A stretch of DNA of 7,869 nt from Terriglobales bacterium (GCA_019241735.1 JAFAWN010000085.1:1-7869); one strand, 5' to 3'; shown: positions 1 through 6,838, numbered from the stretch's first letter. The notes: a model not told the origin generated them from the letters alone. A program made the numbers and translations.

Positions 1-1180
1 CCATCAGCTCGTAGCCTTCGCGGCGCATCATCTCAATGAGGATGGATAGCTGAAGCTCACCCCTGCCCATGACGACGAACGTGTCAGTGGAGTCGCTTTC
101 CTCCACCCGCAAGGAGACATTGGTGAGCAACTCCTTTTGCAGCCGGTCGCGCAGATTTCTCGAGGTAACATAACTCCCTTCCCGGCCCGCAAACGGCGAT
201 GTATTGACCGTGAACTGCATGGCGATGGTTGGCTCATCAATGGTGATCGGCGGTAGCGGCGATGGATTGTCGGCGTCGGTAATGGTTTCGCCAATGGTGA
301 TGCCTTCGACTCCTGCGACCGCAATTATGTCCCCCAGCGTGGTCTCAGTGATGTCGAGGCGCTTCAGGCCCGAAAACGAAAATAACTTGGTGATTTTGGT
401 TTTTTGCAGAGAGCCATCAAGTTTGGCAATCGCGACGTCCTCGCCGGTATGCATCGTGCCGTTGAATACGCGCGCAATCGCCAGCCGCCCCAGGTAGTCG
501 CTGTAGTCCAGATTCGCGACGAGAATCTGAAGTGGGCCAGTGGCGTCGCCAAGCGGTTCGGGAATGGTTTTGAGGATAGTTTCGAATAACGGCTGAAGGT
601 CTTCGCCCCCGCCATTCACATCCAGCGATGCAGTGCCTAGCCTCGCGTTGGTATAGAGCACCGGAAAATCCAGCTGCTCTTCCTTCGCGTCGAGATCTAT
701 GAACAGGTCATAAACTTCGTTTAAGACTTCCTGCGGACGGGCGTCTGCGCGATCGATTTTGTTGATTACCAGGATCGGAGGTAAACCACCTTCTAGAGCC
801 TTACTTAAAACATAACGGGTTTGTGGCAACGGACCTTCACTCGCATCTACCAGCAGCATGACGCCGTCCACCATTTTGAGCGCGCGTTCGACCTCACCGC
901 CGAAATCGCTGTGGCCGGGGGTATCAACAATATTGATTTTTACCGTGTGATAAAGGACGGCGGTATTTTTGGCGAGGATGGTTATACCCCGTTCGCGTTC
1001 GAGATCATTCGAGTCCATGACCCGCTCGATCACAGCCTCATTCGCGCGGAATGTTCCGCTCTGGCGCAGCATGGCATCGACCAGAGTGGTCTTGCCGTGA
1101 TCGACGTGCGCGATTATCGCGATGTTGCGAATGCTTGTAGTGGAAATAAGACGGTCCTTCCCGAGATACGCAAGGAACAC
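1..1180 (-). CDS. typA: Translational GTPase TypA/BipA, N-terminal part (3' end beyond the window)
   Basis: Ribosome-associated GTPase of the EF-G/LepA class, which acts in the cytoplasm on ribosome assembly and stress-responsive translation. Counting from the GTG at 1180, I translate 393 intact residues: P-loop AHVDHGKTT at 24-32, switch I RERGITI at 62-68, G3 DTPGHSDFGGEVER from 86, G4 NKID at 140-143, then domain II. The frame runs off the left edge at REGYELM in domain III, so roughly the last 200 residues of a protein usually about 600 long are missing. No in-frame ATG precedes the P-loop. The options are TTG at 1261, GTG at 1180, or ATT at 1147. Only the ATT has a good Shine-Dalgarno (GGGAAGGA) and the usual TypA N-terminus (STTSIRNIAIIAHVDHG). 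GTG is used here as the conventional choice, but 1147 may be the true start. The gene lies downstream of the flavoprotein gene, on the same strand. Family identity is certain; the start is not. Confidence 0.95.
   Translation of the reverse strand, partial: MFLAYLGKDRLISTTSIRNIAIIAHVDHGKTTLVDAMLRQSGTFRANEAVIERVMDSNDLERERGITILAKNTAVLYHTVKINIVDTPGHSDFGGEVERALKMVDGVMLLVDASEGPLPQTRYVLSKALEGGLPPILVINKIDRADARPQEVLNEVYDLFIDLDAKEEQLDFPVLYTNARLGTASLDVNGGGEDLQPLFETILKTIPEPLGDATGPLQILVANLDYSDYLGRLAIARVFNGTMHTGEDVAIAKLDGSLQKTKITKLFSFSGLKRLDITETTLGDIIAVAGVEGITIGETITDADNPSPLPPITIDEPTIAMQFTVNTSPFAGREGSYVTSRNLRDRLQKELLTNVSLRVEESDSTDTFVVMGRGELQLSILIEMMRREGYELM
1145..1162 (-). promoter_or_regulatory. Ribosome-binding site and possible ATT start of typA
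   Basis: On the minus strand GGGAAGGA (1162-1155) is followed by seven bases and then ATT (1147-1145). This is the only purine-rich Shine-Dalgarno-like run in the typA leader, and its spacing is ideal for that ATT. Starting there would give a protein that begins four residues before SIRNIAIIAHVDHGK, where TypA proteins normally begin. AUU starts are rare; E. coli infC is the best-known case. The alternative GTG at 1180 has no recognisable ribosome-binding site. Confidence 0.5.
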
Positions 1181-1232
1181 CGGGTCACGATGTTCGGATT
1201 TACGACTAGCTATTACTTTACTATGCGGTCGA

Positions 1233-1261
1233 ATTTCAGGGGGGAGTGAATTGGGTTTCAA
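1233..1261 (-). promoter_or_regulatory. Weak candidate sigma70-type promoter for typA
   Basis: On the minus strand TTGAAA (1261-1256) is separated by 17 bases from TGAAAT (1238-1233), matching five of six and four of six consensus positions. It begins directly after the stop codon of the flavoprotein gene and would give a leader of about 80 bases before the ATT start of typA. Such partial matches arise easily by chance, and typA could instead be transcribed from the upstream operon. Confidence 0.3.
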
Positions 1262-2788
1262 TCAATAAACAAGCATCGCCGTTTTCGGAGCCGGGACTCC
1301 CGCCAATCTGTTCTTCATTTCTTTGACGGCGCGACGGGCGGCTAAAATCGCGGCATTGGTCGTGGACTCCGGGCCTTCGGAGTCAGTGTTCGCGAAGAAA
1401 ATGCGATCCATTGGCTGCCGAACAATCGGCTGCACTTTGGTATATAGGCCTGGGGTCGACATGTAGAGCGGATGTCCGCGCCGAAAAATGTGTACTTCCA
1501 CCGGATCCACGTTCGAGCCCGGAAAAAGCTTTTGGAAATCAGTCAAGACGTTCGCAGCGACCTGCCGGGCGCCGTCGTCGCTGAGTAGTTTGAAGCGATC
1601 CACCTCGCGCATGGGTGTGTAGCAGCTCAGAATATTGTATTTTTGCCTATACCCCGCACCATTGCGGACCACCCAGTCTGCGACCACAATGTCAGTGAAG
1701 GTGTTCCCCGGGCACCATGTGTCATAACCTTTATTAAATACTGGCCGGTCGAAGATTAGATTTACCACCGCATAAGGAATGTAGCGGATCTGACGCATCG
1801 CCTGGCGCTGCGTTTCTGAAAGGTGCTCGATAATCCGCGAAGTGATAAGTTTGGGCGTGGCCATGATCACTGACTTGGCAGCAACAGTTTTGATTTCCTG
1901 CCCCTGTATGTAGGTAACGAGAACATCCGACCGTCGGGCAGTAACGGCGACCGTAGTTGCACCCGACTGCAAGCTCCCGGCAGCTCTGGCCTCCAGAATT
2001 TCCGCCAGTTTTTGGCTGATGGCACCCAAACCTCCCGGCCAAGTGTAGAAGCCCGGTATTTCTTCCCCTGCTATTTCCTGTAAATCAGAGATCGCGAGCG
2101 CCGCGGCAGTGTCCGTCGCCGTTGCTCCCCAGTTGGATCGGCCGTAAGCATCCCACCAGCGGGTAAGTTCTTGCGGATATTCCTTCAACAGGCTGGAAAA
2201 AGGCAGATTGAAGAGTTCTTCCCCACGTTTTTCCAGGTCAATCGCCAGCATCTGTTTCTTGAACTTTTTAAAACTGTCACGAATGGAAGCGGAATACGGA
2301 AGATGATCAAGTCCGTCGGTCCAGGTATCGGCGATCCACTCTCCTTTGATAATGCTCCCGTCCCGATTGTTGATTGCCAGCGGCTCGAGCCCGATCTCCT
2401 GGGAGAAGCCGAACGCATCTTCGTCTCGCACTAAAAACGCGGAACCGGTGCCGTAGGAGACTCCGCGATAGTCCATCAAATATGCATTGCCGCCGAAGTG
2501 CGGCTCCTTTTCCAGAAGTAGGAAGTCGTAGTCCTTCAGAAAATAGGCAGCACTCAGACCGCTCACCCCGCCACCCACGATCACTACGTCGTGGCGCGCG
2601 GCAACAGGGGGAATTTTGAAATGCTTTCCGTCGCGAACCTCGTGGCAGATACGATTGTCTTCACTATCGAGTAGGACATGATTCGTCCTGCTGGTCTCCG
2701 CGGACAAAAGGGATAGATCGATAGGACATCCGGCAGCGATGCTTCCGGCGACGACAAACTTAATGAAATCCCTCCGGTTCGCGCTCAT
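1262..2788 (-). CDS. FAD-dependent oxidoreductase, amine-oxidase-like, with Tat-type signal
   Basis: A 508-residue flavoprotein. Residues 4-21 (NRRDFIKFVVAGSIAAGC) form a twin-arginine leader with a short hydrophobic stretch. Cys21 follows AAG, a poor lipobox, so lipidation is possible but uncertain; cleavage after LSA (about residue 30) is an alternative. The dinucleotide-binding core is at 67-101: DVVIVGGGVSGLSAA (GGGVSG 72-77), then LLLEKEPHFGGNA, the acidic strand end plus GG motif of amine-oxidase-like FAD proteins. Near the C-terminus RIFFANTDSEGPESTTNAA (about 462-480) resembles the closing FAD-contacting segment of that family. Its ATG overlaps the potC stop as ATGA, so it is the last pot-linked gene. 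The context suggests oxidation of an imported or periplasmic amine, but the substrate cannot be read from the sequence. Other members of this fold are desaturases or protoporphyrinogen-oxidase-like enzymes. FAD binding and fold are well supported; amine as substrate is inferred. Confidence 0.85.
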   Translation of the reverse strand: MSANRRDFIKFVVAGSIAAGCPIDLSLLSAETSRTNHVLLDSEDNRICHEVRDGKHFKIPPVAARHDVVIVGGGVSGLSAAYFLKDYDFLLLEKEPHFGGNAYLMDYRGVSYGTGSAFLVRDEDAFGFSQEIGLEPLAINNRDGSIIKGEWIADTWTDGLDHLPYSASIRDSFKKFKKQMLAIDLEKRGEELFNLPFSSLLKEYPQELTRWWDAYGRSNWGATATDTAAALAISDLQEIAGEEIPGFYTWPGGLGAISQKLAEILEARAAGSLQSGATTVAVTARRSDVLVTYIQGQEIKTVAAKSVIMATPKLITSRIIEHLSETQRQAMRQIRYIPYAVVNLIFDRPVFNKGYDTWCPGNTFTDIVVADWVVRNGAGYRQKYNILSCYTPMREVDRFKLLSDDGARQVAANVLTDFQKLFPGSNVDPVEVHIFRRGHPLYMSTPGLYTKVQPIVRQPMDRIFFANTDSEGPESTTNAAILAARRAVKEMKNRLAGVPAPKTAMLVY

Positions 2789-3636
2789 ACCTGGACACCT
2801 GCGGTTCCCATTTCCGCGCCAATATTTCCGCTTCTATGACCGCCGGTTCGTAGCCGGTACCACACCAGAATCGCAACCAGTGAAAAAATGAAAATGATGG
2901 TAGAGATGGCATTGATCTCGGGCGTGATCCCGCGACGCAGCCTCCCCCAGATTTCGAGGGGCAAAGTATTCTCGCGCCCGATCAGAAAGAAGCTGACGGC
3001 AATTTCGTCCAGCGAGAGGGTGAAGATCAGGAGTGCCGCCCCAATAATCGATAACCGCAAATTGGGAACTGTAATGCGCCAGAAAGTTTGCCAATGATTT
3101 GCGCCCAGATCGAGTGACGCCTCTTCCTGCGCGCGGTCGAAATTCTGCAATCCCGCAAAGACTTCCGTGGTGGCGACGGAAATCAATGCCGTCCCGTGAC
3201 CGAGGATCACGGTGAGCAGGCTCAGTCTGAGGTCGGCCTCCCGAAACAACATGAGCAGGGAAAGTCCGGTGATGATTCCCGGCAGGATCAGCGGCAGTAA
3301 AACCAGCCGCCGAAATAAAGCCTTGCCGGGAAAATCTGCACGGTCCAGCGCGAGTGCTGCAGGGATTCCAAATGCGAGCGCAATGATCATGGCGGCGATA
3401 GCAACGATCAGGCTGTTACCAACCGCGCTCCAGATGGCGTCGTCGGCGAAAAGGATTCGATACCAACCAAGAGTCAAATTGTGGGGTGGAAAGCCGCCAA
3501 CCCCGGACCCGTTGAACGAATAGACAATGAGCGTGAGGATGGGGAGGTAAAGAAATGCAAAAACCGCGCCGGCAACGCAACCGAGCCAGGGGGATTGGTT
3601 GGAGCCGAACTTCTTTATGGGTGCGCTGCCGCTCAT
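2785..3636 (-). CDS. potC: Spermidine/putrescine-type ABC transporter permease PotC
   Basis: Inner-membrane permease of 283 residues, the usual length for PotC. I see about six hydrophobic segments (near 17-40, 70-98, 107-130, 138-160, 195-220 and 242-262). The cytoplasmic EAA loop EEASLDLGANHWQTFWRI begins at 171, with the conserved glycine at 178, and would dock on PotA. The start chosen is the ATG at 3636: AGGTGGAG lies six bases upstream and the ATG overlaps the potB stop as ATGA, giving the normal N-terminus. An upstream ATG at 3705 would add 23 residues that are only the potB 3' end read in another frame. The 3' end overlaps the flavoprotein start as ATGA. It is expected to form the channel as a heterodimer with PotB. 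Pot-type permeases also carry other cationic or small substrates, so the family is clearer than the substrate. Confidence 0.9.
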   Translation of the reverse strand: MSGSAPIKKFGSNQSPWLGCVAGAVFAFLYLPILTLIVYSFNGSGVGGFPPHNLTLGWYRILFADDAIWSAVGNSLIVAIAAMIIALAFGIPAALALDRADFPGKALFRRLVLLPLILPGIITGLSLLMLFREADLRLSLLTVILGHGTALISVATTEVFAGLQNFDRAQEEASLDLGANHWQTFWRITVPNLRLSIIGAALLIFTLSLDEIAVSFFLIGRENTLPLEIWGRLRRGITPEINAISTIIFIFSLVAILVWYRLRTGGHRSGNIGAEMGTAGVQV

Positions 3637-3650
3637 TGAACACTCCACCT
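3633..3650 (-). promoter_or_regulatory. potB/potC translational-coupling junction with strong Shine-Dalgarno
   Basis: On the minus strand AGGTGGAG (3650-3643) stands six bases before ATGA, in which the potC start (3636-3634) overlaps the potB TGA stop (3635-3633). It fixes the potC start and implies coupled translation of the two permease subunits. Confidence 0.75.
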
Positions 3651-4481
3651 TTTTTCCAGTTTCTCCGAGAAGAACAGCAATGTGAGTACCAGCAACAGCA
3701 TGCAAAACGATATCGCAGAACCCAGCGGCCAGTTATACGCTGCCCCGAAAAGGCTCACCACAATGTTTGAGATCATGATTCCGCTGGGTCCGCCTAGCAA
3801 AAGCGGAGCCAGAAAATCACCGAGGGCCAGCACGAATGCAAACGTGGCTCCAGCCAGGACTCCGGGAAGCGATAGCGGAAAAATCACTCTCCAGAAAGTT
3901 TGCCACTGCGAGGCCCCCAAATCGTGAGACGCCTCGACCAAATTACGCGGAATCCGCTCTAGAGCAGAGTAAACCGGCAGAAAAGTGAATGGCGTATAGA
4001 TATGCGTGAGCGTGAGCACCACCGCAAACGGACTGTAAAGCAAGAACGCCAACGGATGCGTTGTCAGGTGCGCGTACTGCAGGAGTGTATTAAGAACCCC
4101 GTCGCTGCCCAGAATTGTCTTCCACGCGTAGGCTCGAACCAGGTAACTTACCCATAATGGAATGATGGCCAGTTGATAGAAAAGGTCTTTCCTTCTGGTG
4201 GCGTGAAACGACAAGAAGTACGCCAGCGGAAAAGCAAGCAGCAGCGAAAAGACCATGACCCGCGCTGCGATCCACATGGAACGCAACAAAGTCTGCCAAT
4301 AAATATTCACTCGAACCAGTTGCCGGTAATTATCCAGCATCCAGGAGTGCACAATCGCCTGTTGCGCAGAAACAGTCCAGAAGCTGTAACAGAAAAGCAG
4401 AGCATAAGGGACCAGCAAAAACATTCCCACCCACAGCACTGGCGGAAGCGAGACCGCTAAACGATAGGCACGCGAGAACAT
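3633..4481 (-). CDS. potB: Spermidine/putrescine-type ABC transporter permease PotB
   Basis: Inner-membrane permease of 282 residues, typical for PotB. About six hydrophobic segments are visible (near 10-37, 70-92, 100-120, 145-170, 200-228 and 255-272). The EAA loop VEASHDLGASQWQTFWRVIFP begins at 182, with Gly189, and is the expected contact with the ATPase. The N-terminus (LPPVLWVGMFLLVPYALLFCYSFW) is characteristic of PotB/HisM-like permeases that lead the pair. The ATG at 4481 lies 17 bases after the potA stop; I see no strong Shine-Dalgarno, so its translation may depend on ribosomes finishing potA. The 3' end overlaps the potC start as ATGA. PotB and PotC share nearly the same EAA stretch (WQTFWR), consistent with their paralogy. 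The substrate is inferred from the potD and potA neighbours. Confidence 0.9.
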   Translation of the reverse strand: MFSRAYRLAVSLPPVLWVGMFLLVPYALLFCYSFWTVSAQQAIVHSWMLDNYRQLVRVNIYWQTLLRSMWIAARVMVFSLLLAFPLAYFLSFHATRRKDLFYQLAIIPLWVSYLVRAYAWKTILGSDGVLNTLLQYAHLTTHPLAFLLYSPFAVVLTLTHIYTPFTFLPVYSALERIPRNLVEASHDLGASQWQTFWRVIFPLSLPGVLAGATFAFVLALGDFLAPLLLGGPSGIMISNIVVSLFGAAYNWPLGSAISFCMLLLVLTLLFFSEKLEKRWSVQ

Positions 4482-4498
4482 TAGAGTGCAGGATTTCT

Positions 4499-5587
4499 TT
4501 AGGAAGTGGAGTCGCGGACCGGGATTGCGTCCTGAGGAGAAAATTCAAAATCCAAATCGTGCGCTGCCTCTTCCCTGACCCCACCCCGCATCGATAGAAC
4601 GGAACCGTCCATACATTGGATCTGCCATATTTCTGTCGGGCCATGGAACACGCGATTCTGAATTCGCCCCCGAAACGTCACCATGCCATCACCCTCGGTT
4701 ACACCCGCGACCCTGATGTTTTCGGGACGCAGAGAAAAGACCACCGCTCCGTCTGGAAACTCAGTTGGCCAAACCAGGGAGTTGCATCTTGCCATCCCGC
4801 CTTTTACCTCCCCGCGCAAAAGGTTGGTAAGACCGATGAATTGCGCGGTATAAGTTGTGGCCGGCTGGCTATAAATTTCTCGTGGAGCAGCTATCTGCTC
4901 CAGTTGCCCGAATCGCAATAGCGCGATGCGGTCCGACATAACCATGGCCTCTTCCTGATCGTGAGTCACGAAAATGAAAGAAATTCCGACCTCACGTTGC
5001 AGGGATTTCAATTCCATCTGCATCTGGCGGCGAAGGTTTGCGTCCAAAGCTGAAAGGGGCTCGTCCAGCAACAGCAACCTTGGCCGGTTCACCAGCGCGC
5101 GAGCCAGCGCTACGCGCTGCTGCTGTCCTCCACTGATGTTGCCAGGCTTGGAGGCGGCGTAGGCTGCCATCTTGACCATACTCAATGCTTCTTCGACCCG
5201 GGAAACAATTTCTGTCTTCGTCAGCCTCGCCACTTTTAAACCGTAGGCGACGTTTTCAAAAACGCTTAAGTGAGGAAATAGAGCGTAATGCTGGAAGACC
5301 GTGTTCACAGGACGCCGGTACGCAGGCAGTTGATCCAATCGCGCTCCGGCCATTAGTAACTCGCCCGTGTCAGCCCTTTCGAAGCCGGCAATTATCCGCA
5401 ACAAAGTAGTCTTGCCTGATCCGCTTTCACCCAGGATCGTCAGAAATTCGCCCTCCGCCACGGACAACGATATGTCACGCAGTACAGGCTTCTGGCCGAA
5501 CGATTTCGCGATATTGCGGAGGGTGAGGAGGGCCCCCGACGTCGGTTTTGCCGGCTGAGCGATTGTGGGTTCGAGGGTGGTTGCCAT
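4499..5587 (-). CDS. potA: Spermidine/putrescine-type ABC transporter ATP-binding protein PotA
   Basis: Cytoplasmic ATPase of 362 residues that powers the importer as a homodimer. Motifs in order: Walker A GESGSGKTT (53-61), Q-loop glutamine in VFQHYALFPH (Gln99), signature ISGGQQQR (151-158, with Ile in place of the usual Leu), Walker B LLLLDEP (171-177), D-loop SALD (179-182) and the switch histidine in VTHDQEEA (His209). The C-terminal part, about 250-350, includes FSLRPENIRV and matches the TOBE domain that Pot/MalK-type ATPases use for regulation. All catalytic residues look intact. The ATG at 5587 is 12 bases after the potD stop, without a clear Shine-Dalgarno. The first 17 or so residues (rich in Ala, Pro and Thr) precede the conserved ABC start LLTLRNIAKSFG and may be a short extension. 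The family also includes ATPases for iron, sulfate and sugars; the pot assignment rests on the neighbours. Confidence 0.93.
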   Translation of the reverse strand: MATTLEPTIAQPAKPTSGALLTLRNIAKSFGQKPVLRDISLSVAEGEFLTILGESGSGKTTLLRIIAGFERADTGELLMAGARLDQLPAYRRPVNTVFQHYALFPHLSVFENVAYGLKVARLTKTEIVSRVEEALSMVKMAAYAASKPGNISGGQQQRVALARALVNRPRLLLLDEPLSALDANLRRQMQMELKSLQREVGISFIFVTHDQEEAMVMSDRIALLRFGQLEQIAAPREIYSQPATTYTAQFIGLTNLLRGEVKGGMARCNSLVWPTEFPDGAVVFSLRPENIRVAGVTEGDGMVTFRGRIQNRVFHGPTEIWQIQCMDGSVLSMRGGVREEAAHDLDFEFSPQDAIPVRDSTS

Positions 5588-5599
5588 TTAAAAACCGGG

Positions 5600-6664
5600 C
5601 TACTGTGCGGCTTTCACTTCATTCCAGATTTCGTTGTACTTGGCGCGGCGGGGCACATCTTGCCAGAAATAGATACGTTTCTGATAACTGTTTACATCAT
5701 CGAGATGGAGCCCTCTGACCTCCTCTGGGCCCATAAAATTCGCGGCTTGGGGATTCGCAGGAGTATATCCGGTGACGTCTGAAACCTCCTTCTGGGTTTG
5801 CGCCTCGATCATGTATTCCAGAAATTTGTGCGCAAGTTCTTTATTTTCGCTTCCGGCAGTGATCATCAGGTGATCGATCCAGCCCGTCGTATTTTCCCTT
5901 GGGATGGTTTCACCGACGGGGAAGTTGATCTTGCGCAGTTGGTTGGTCATGAGCGGCCATCCCATGGCAGCCACTACTTCATGGTTTTCGAACAGATTGG
6001 TGAGCTCACCTCCGGTTGACCACATTTTGCGCACATTTGGTTTCAGCTCCAGCAATTTCTTCTTGACCGCCTCCAACTGTTCGTCGGTCAACTTATAAAG
6101 TTGTGCGGGATCAGGCTTGTCGTAGCCTAAAACCTGCGCTGCCATGTAAACGGTGGAAAGATCATCCCAAACGGAGATTTTGCCGCGATATTTCTGGTCC
6201 CAAAGAATTGACCAACTATCCGGAGGGCGCGGAAAGAGTGTGGTGTCATAAATCATGGGGTTCGGGCCCCACATGAATGGAACACCGTAAACTTTGTCGC
6301 CCGCCCGCACCAGCGGCAGTGAAGTCAATGTTGGCGAAAGCTGGCCATAACTGCTAATTTTCGAAAGATCAATCGCCGCCGCCAGCCCGGATGCCGCAAT
6401 CATGGTGGCAACATCGCTGGAAGGCGATATGACATCGTAATTTCCGGCACTGCCTCCGCGCAGTTTCGCGACCAGCTCGTCACTGGATCCCATGTAAGAA
6501 GCAGCCACTTTGCAGTGGTTCTGCTGCTCAAAACCGCGCACGAAAGAAGGGTCGGCATAGCCTTCCCAAACCAGAAGGTTGAGGGTGGGGGTCTTTTTAC
6601 CGCAGGAAGTCAGAGCGGACAGCGCAACGATCAGCGCGATTGCAATGCGCATGGTGCGAATCAT
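5600..6664 (-). CDS. potD: Polyamine-type ABC transporter substrate-binding lipoprotein PotD
   Basis: Periplasmic solute-binding lipoprotein of 354 residues. The start is the ATG at 6664, giving a compact lipoprotein leader (MRIAIALIVALSALTSC) with lipobox LTSC and lipidated Cys21. A purine run AAAAGAGAA lies upstream. A longer frame back to 6829 crosses the promoter and is rejected. The mature part aligns, by eye, with E. coli PotD, and most spermidine contacts are kept (E. coli residue in brackets): Trp33 (W34), Tyr36 (Y37), Ser82 (S83), Asp168 (D168), Trp236 (W229), Trp262 and Asp264 in GWIDHL (W255, D257), Tyr300 (Y293) and Gln335 (Q327). Two differ: Asp84 stands at Y85 and Thr171 at E171. 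This supports a cationic amine ligand but perhaps not spermidine itself. It is the first gene of the pot operon, and a strong extended -10 promoter lies about 90 bases upstream. The alignment is from memory of the E. coli protein, so equivalences are approximate. Confidence 0.9.
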   Translation of the reverse strand: MIRTMRIAIALIVALSALTSCGKKTPTLNLLVWEGYADPSFVRGFEQQNHCKVAASYMGSSDELVAKLRGGSAGNYDVISPSSDVATMIAASGLAAAIDLSKISSYGQLSPTLTSLPLVRAGDKVYGVPFMWGPNPMIYDTTLFPRPPDSWSILWDQKYRGKISVWDDLSTVYMAAQVLGYDKPDPAQLYKLTDEQLEAVKKKLLELKPNVRKMWSTGGELTNLFENHEVVAAMGWPLMTNQLRKINFPVGETIPRENTTGWIDHLMITAGSENKELAHKFLEYMIEAQTQKEVSDVTGYTPANPQAANFMGPEEVRGLHLDDVNSYQKRIYFWQDVPRRAKYNEIWNEVKAAQ

Positions 6665-6718
6665 AAATTGTTCTCTTTTAATCGGCCCCACATGCTTACG
6701 CGAAATCAAAATTTCTTC

Positions 6719-6746
6719 TTGACAGTGCGGCGAGCCACCTTCTAAC
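6719..6746 (+). promoter_or_regulatory. Candidate sigma70-type promoter of the TonB-dependent receptor gene
   Basis: A perfect TTGACA (6719-6724) is followed after 16 bases by TCTAAC (6741-6746), which keeps the T, TAA core of the -10. Transcription would begin near 6753, giving a leader of about 110 bases before the TTG start. The -10 overlaps the left arm of the inverted repeat by three bases, so one bound regulator could affect both directions. Confidence 0.45.
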
Positions 6747-6768
6747 CTTGCGCGATTATAGCAAGGTT
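6744..6768. repeat. Perfect inverted repeat, likely operator shared by divergent promoters
   Basis: AACCTTGC (6744-6751), nine bases, then GCAAGGTT (6761-6768): eight paired bases per arm with no mismatch and 17 bases between arm centres. The interval holds the pot operon -10 hexamer, and the left arm overlaps the candidate receptor -10. Both predicted transcripts start at or inside the repeat, so neither carries both arms; it is therefore more likely a DNA site for a dimeric regulator than an RNA hairpin. No regulator gene is present in the window, and I cannot name the family. Confidence 0.6.
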
Positions 6769-6783
6769 GTTTCAAAGTTCTGT
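6755..6783 (-). promoter_or_regulatory. Extended -10 promoter of the potDABC-flavoprotein operon
   Basis: On the minus strand TGCTATAAT (6763-6755) is a perfect extended -10 element (TG-N-TATAAT). At 17-base spacing the -35 position is only ACAGAA (6783-6778), as is common when the extended -10 is present. Transcription would start near 6748, leaving a leader of about 84 bases before potD, in which I see no riboswitch or terminator. The -10 hexamer lies inside a perfect inverted repeat (6744-6768), so it is likely regulated. Confidence 0.6.
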
Positions 6784-6838
6784 CATGCGTGCGGATGCTC
6801 GAAGCTCTTAACTTGAACATAAATGTCACTTCATCTGC

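Noticed and set aside
821..1249. 142-codon open frame on the plus strand
   Set aside because: It is the complement of the typA G-domain region, whose minus-strand translation is an unmistakable GTPase; no ribosome-binding site or family motif supports the plus strand.
1148..1262. Possible terminator after the flavoprotein gene
   Set aside because: No stable GC stem followed by a T run is visible on the minus strand in this spacer.
3637..3705. Longer potC starting at the ATG at 3705
   Set aside because: The extra 23 residues lie inside potB in another frame. The ATG at 3636 has AGGTGGAG at ideal spacing and an ATGA overlap with potB.
3078..3905. A 15-base word, CCAGAAAGTTTGCCA, present in both potB and potC
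   Set aside because: It encodes the shared WQTFWR part of the EAA loop in two paralogous permeases, so protein conservation explains it without a DNA-level repeat.
6665..6829. 54-55 extra codons in frame upstream of potD, from an ATG at 6829
   Set aside because: The stretch contains the TATAAT promoter and the inverted repeat, has no protein-like character, and would bury the lipoprotein signal peptide that begins at 6664.
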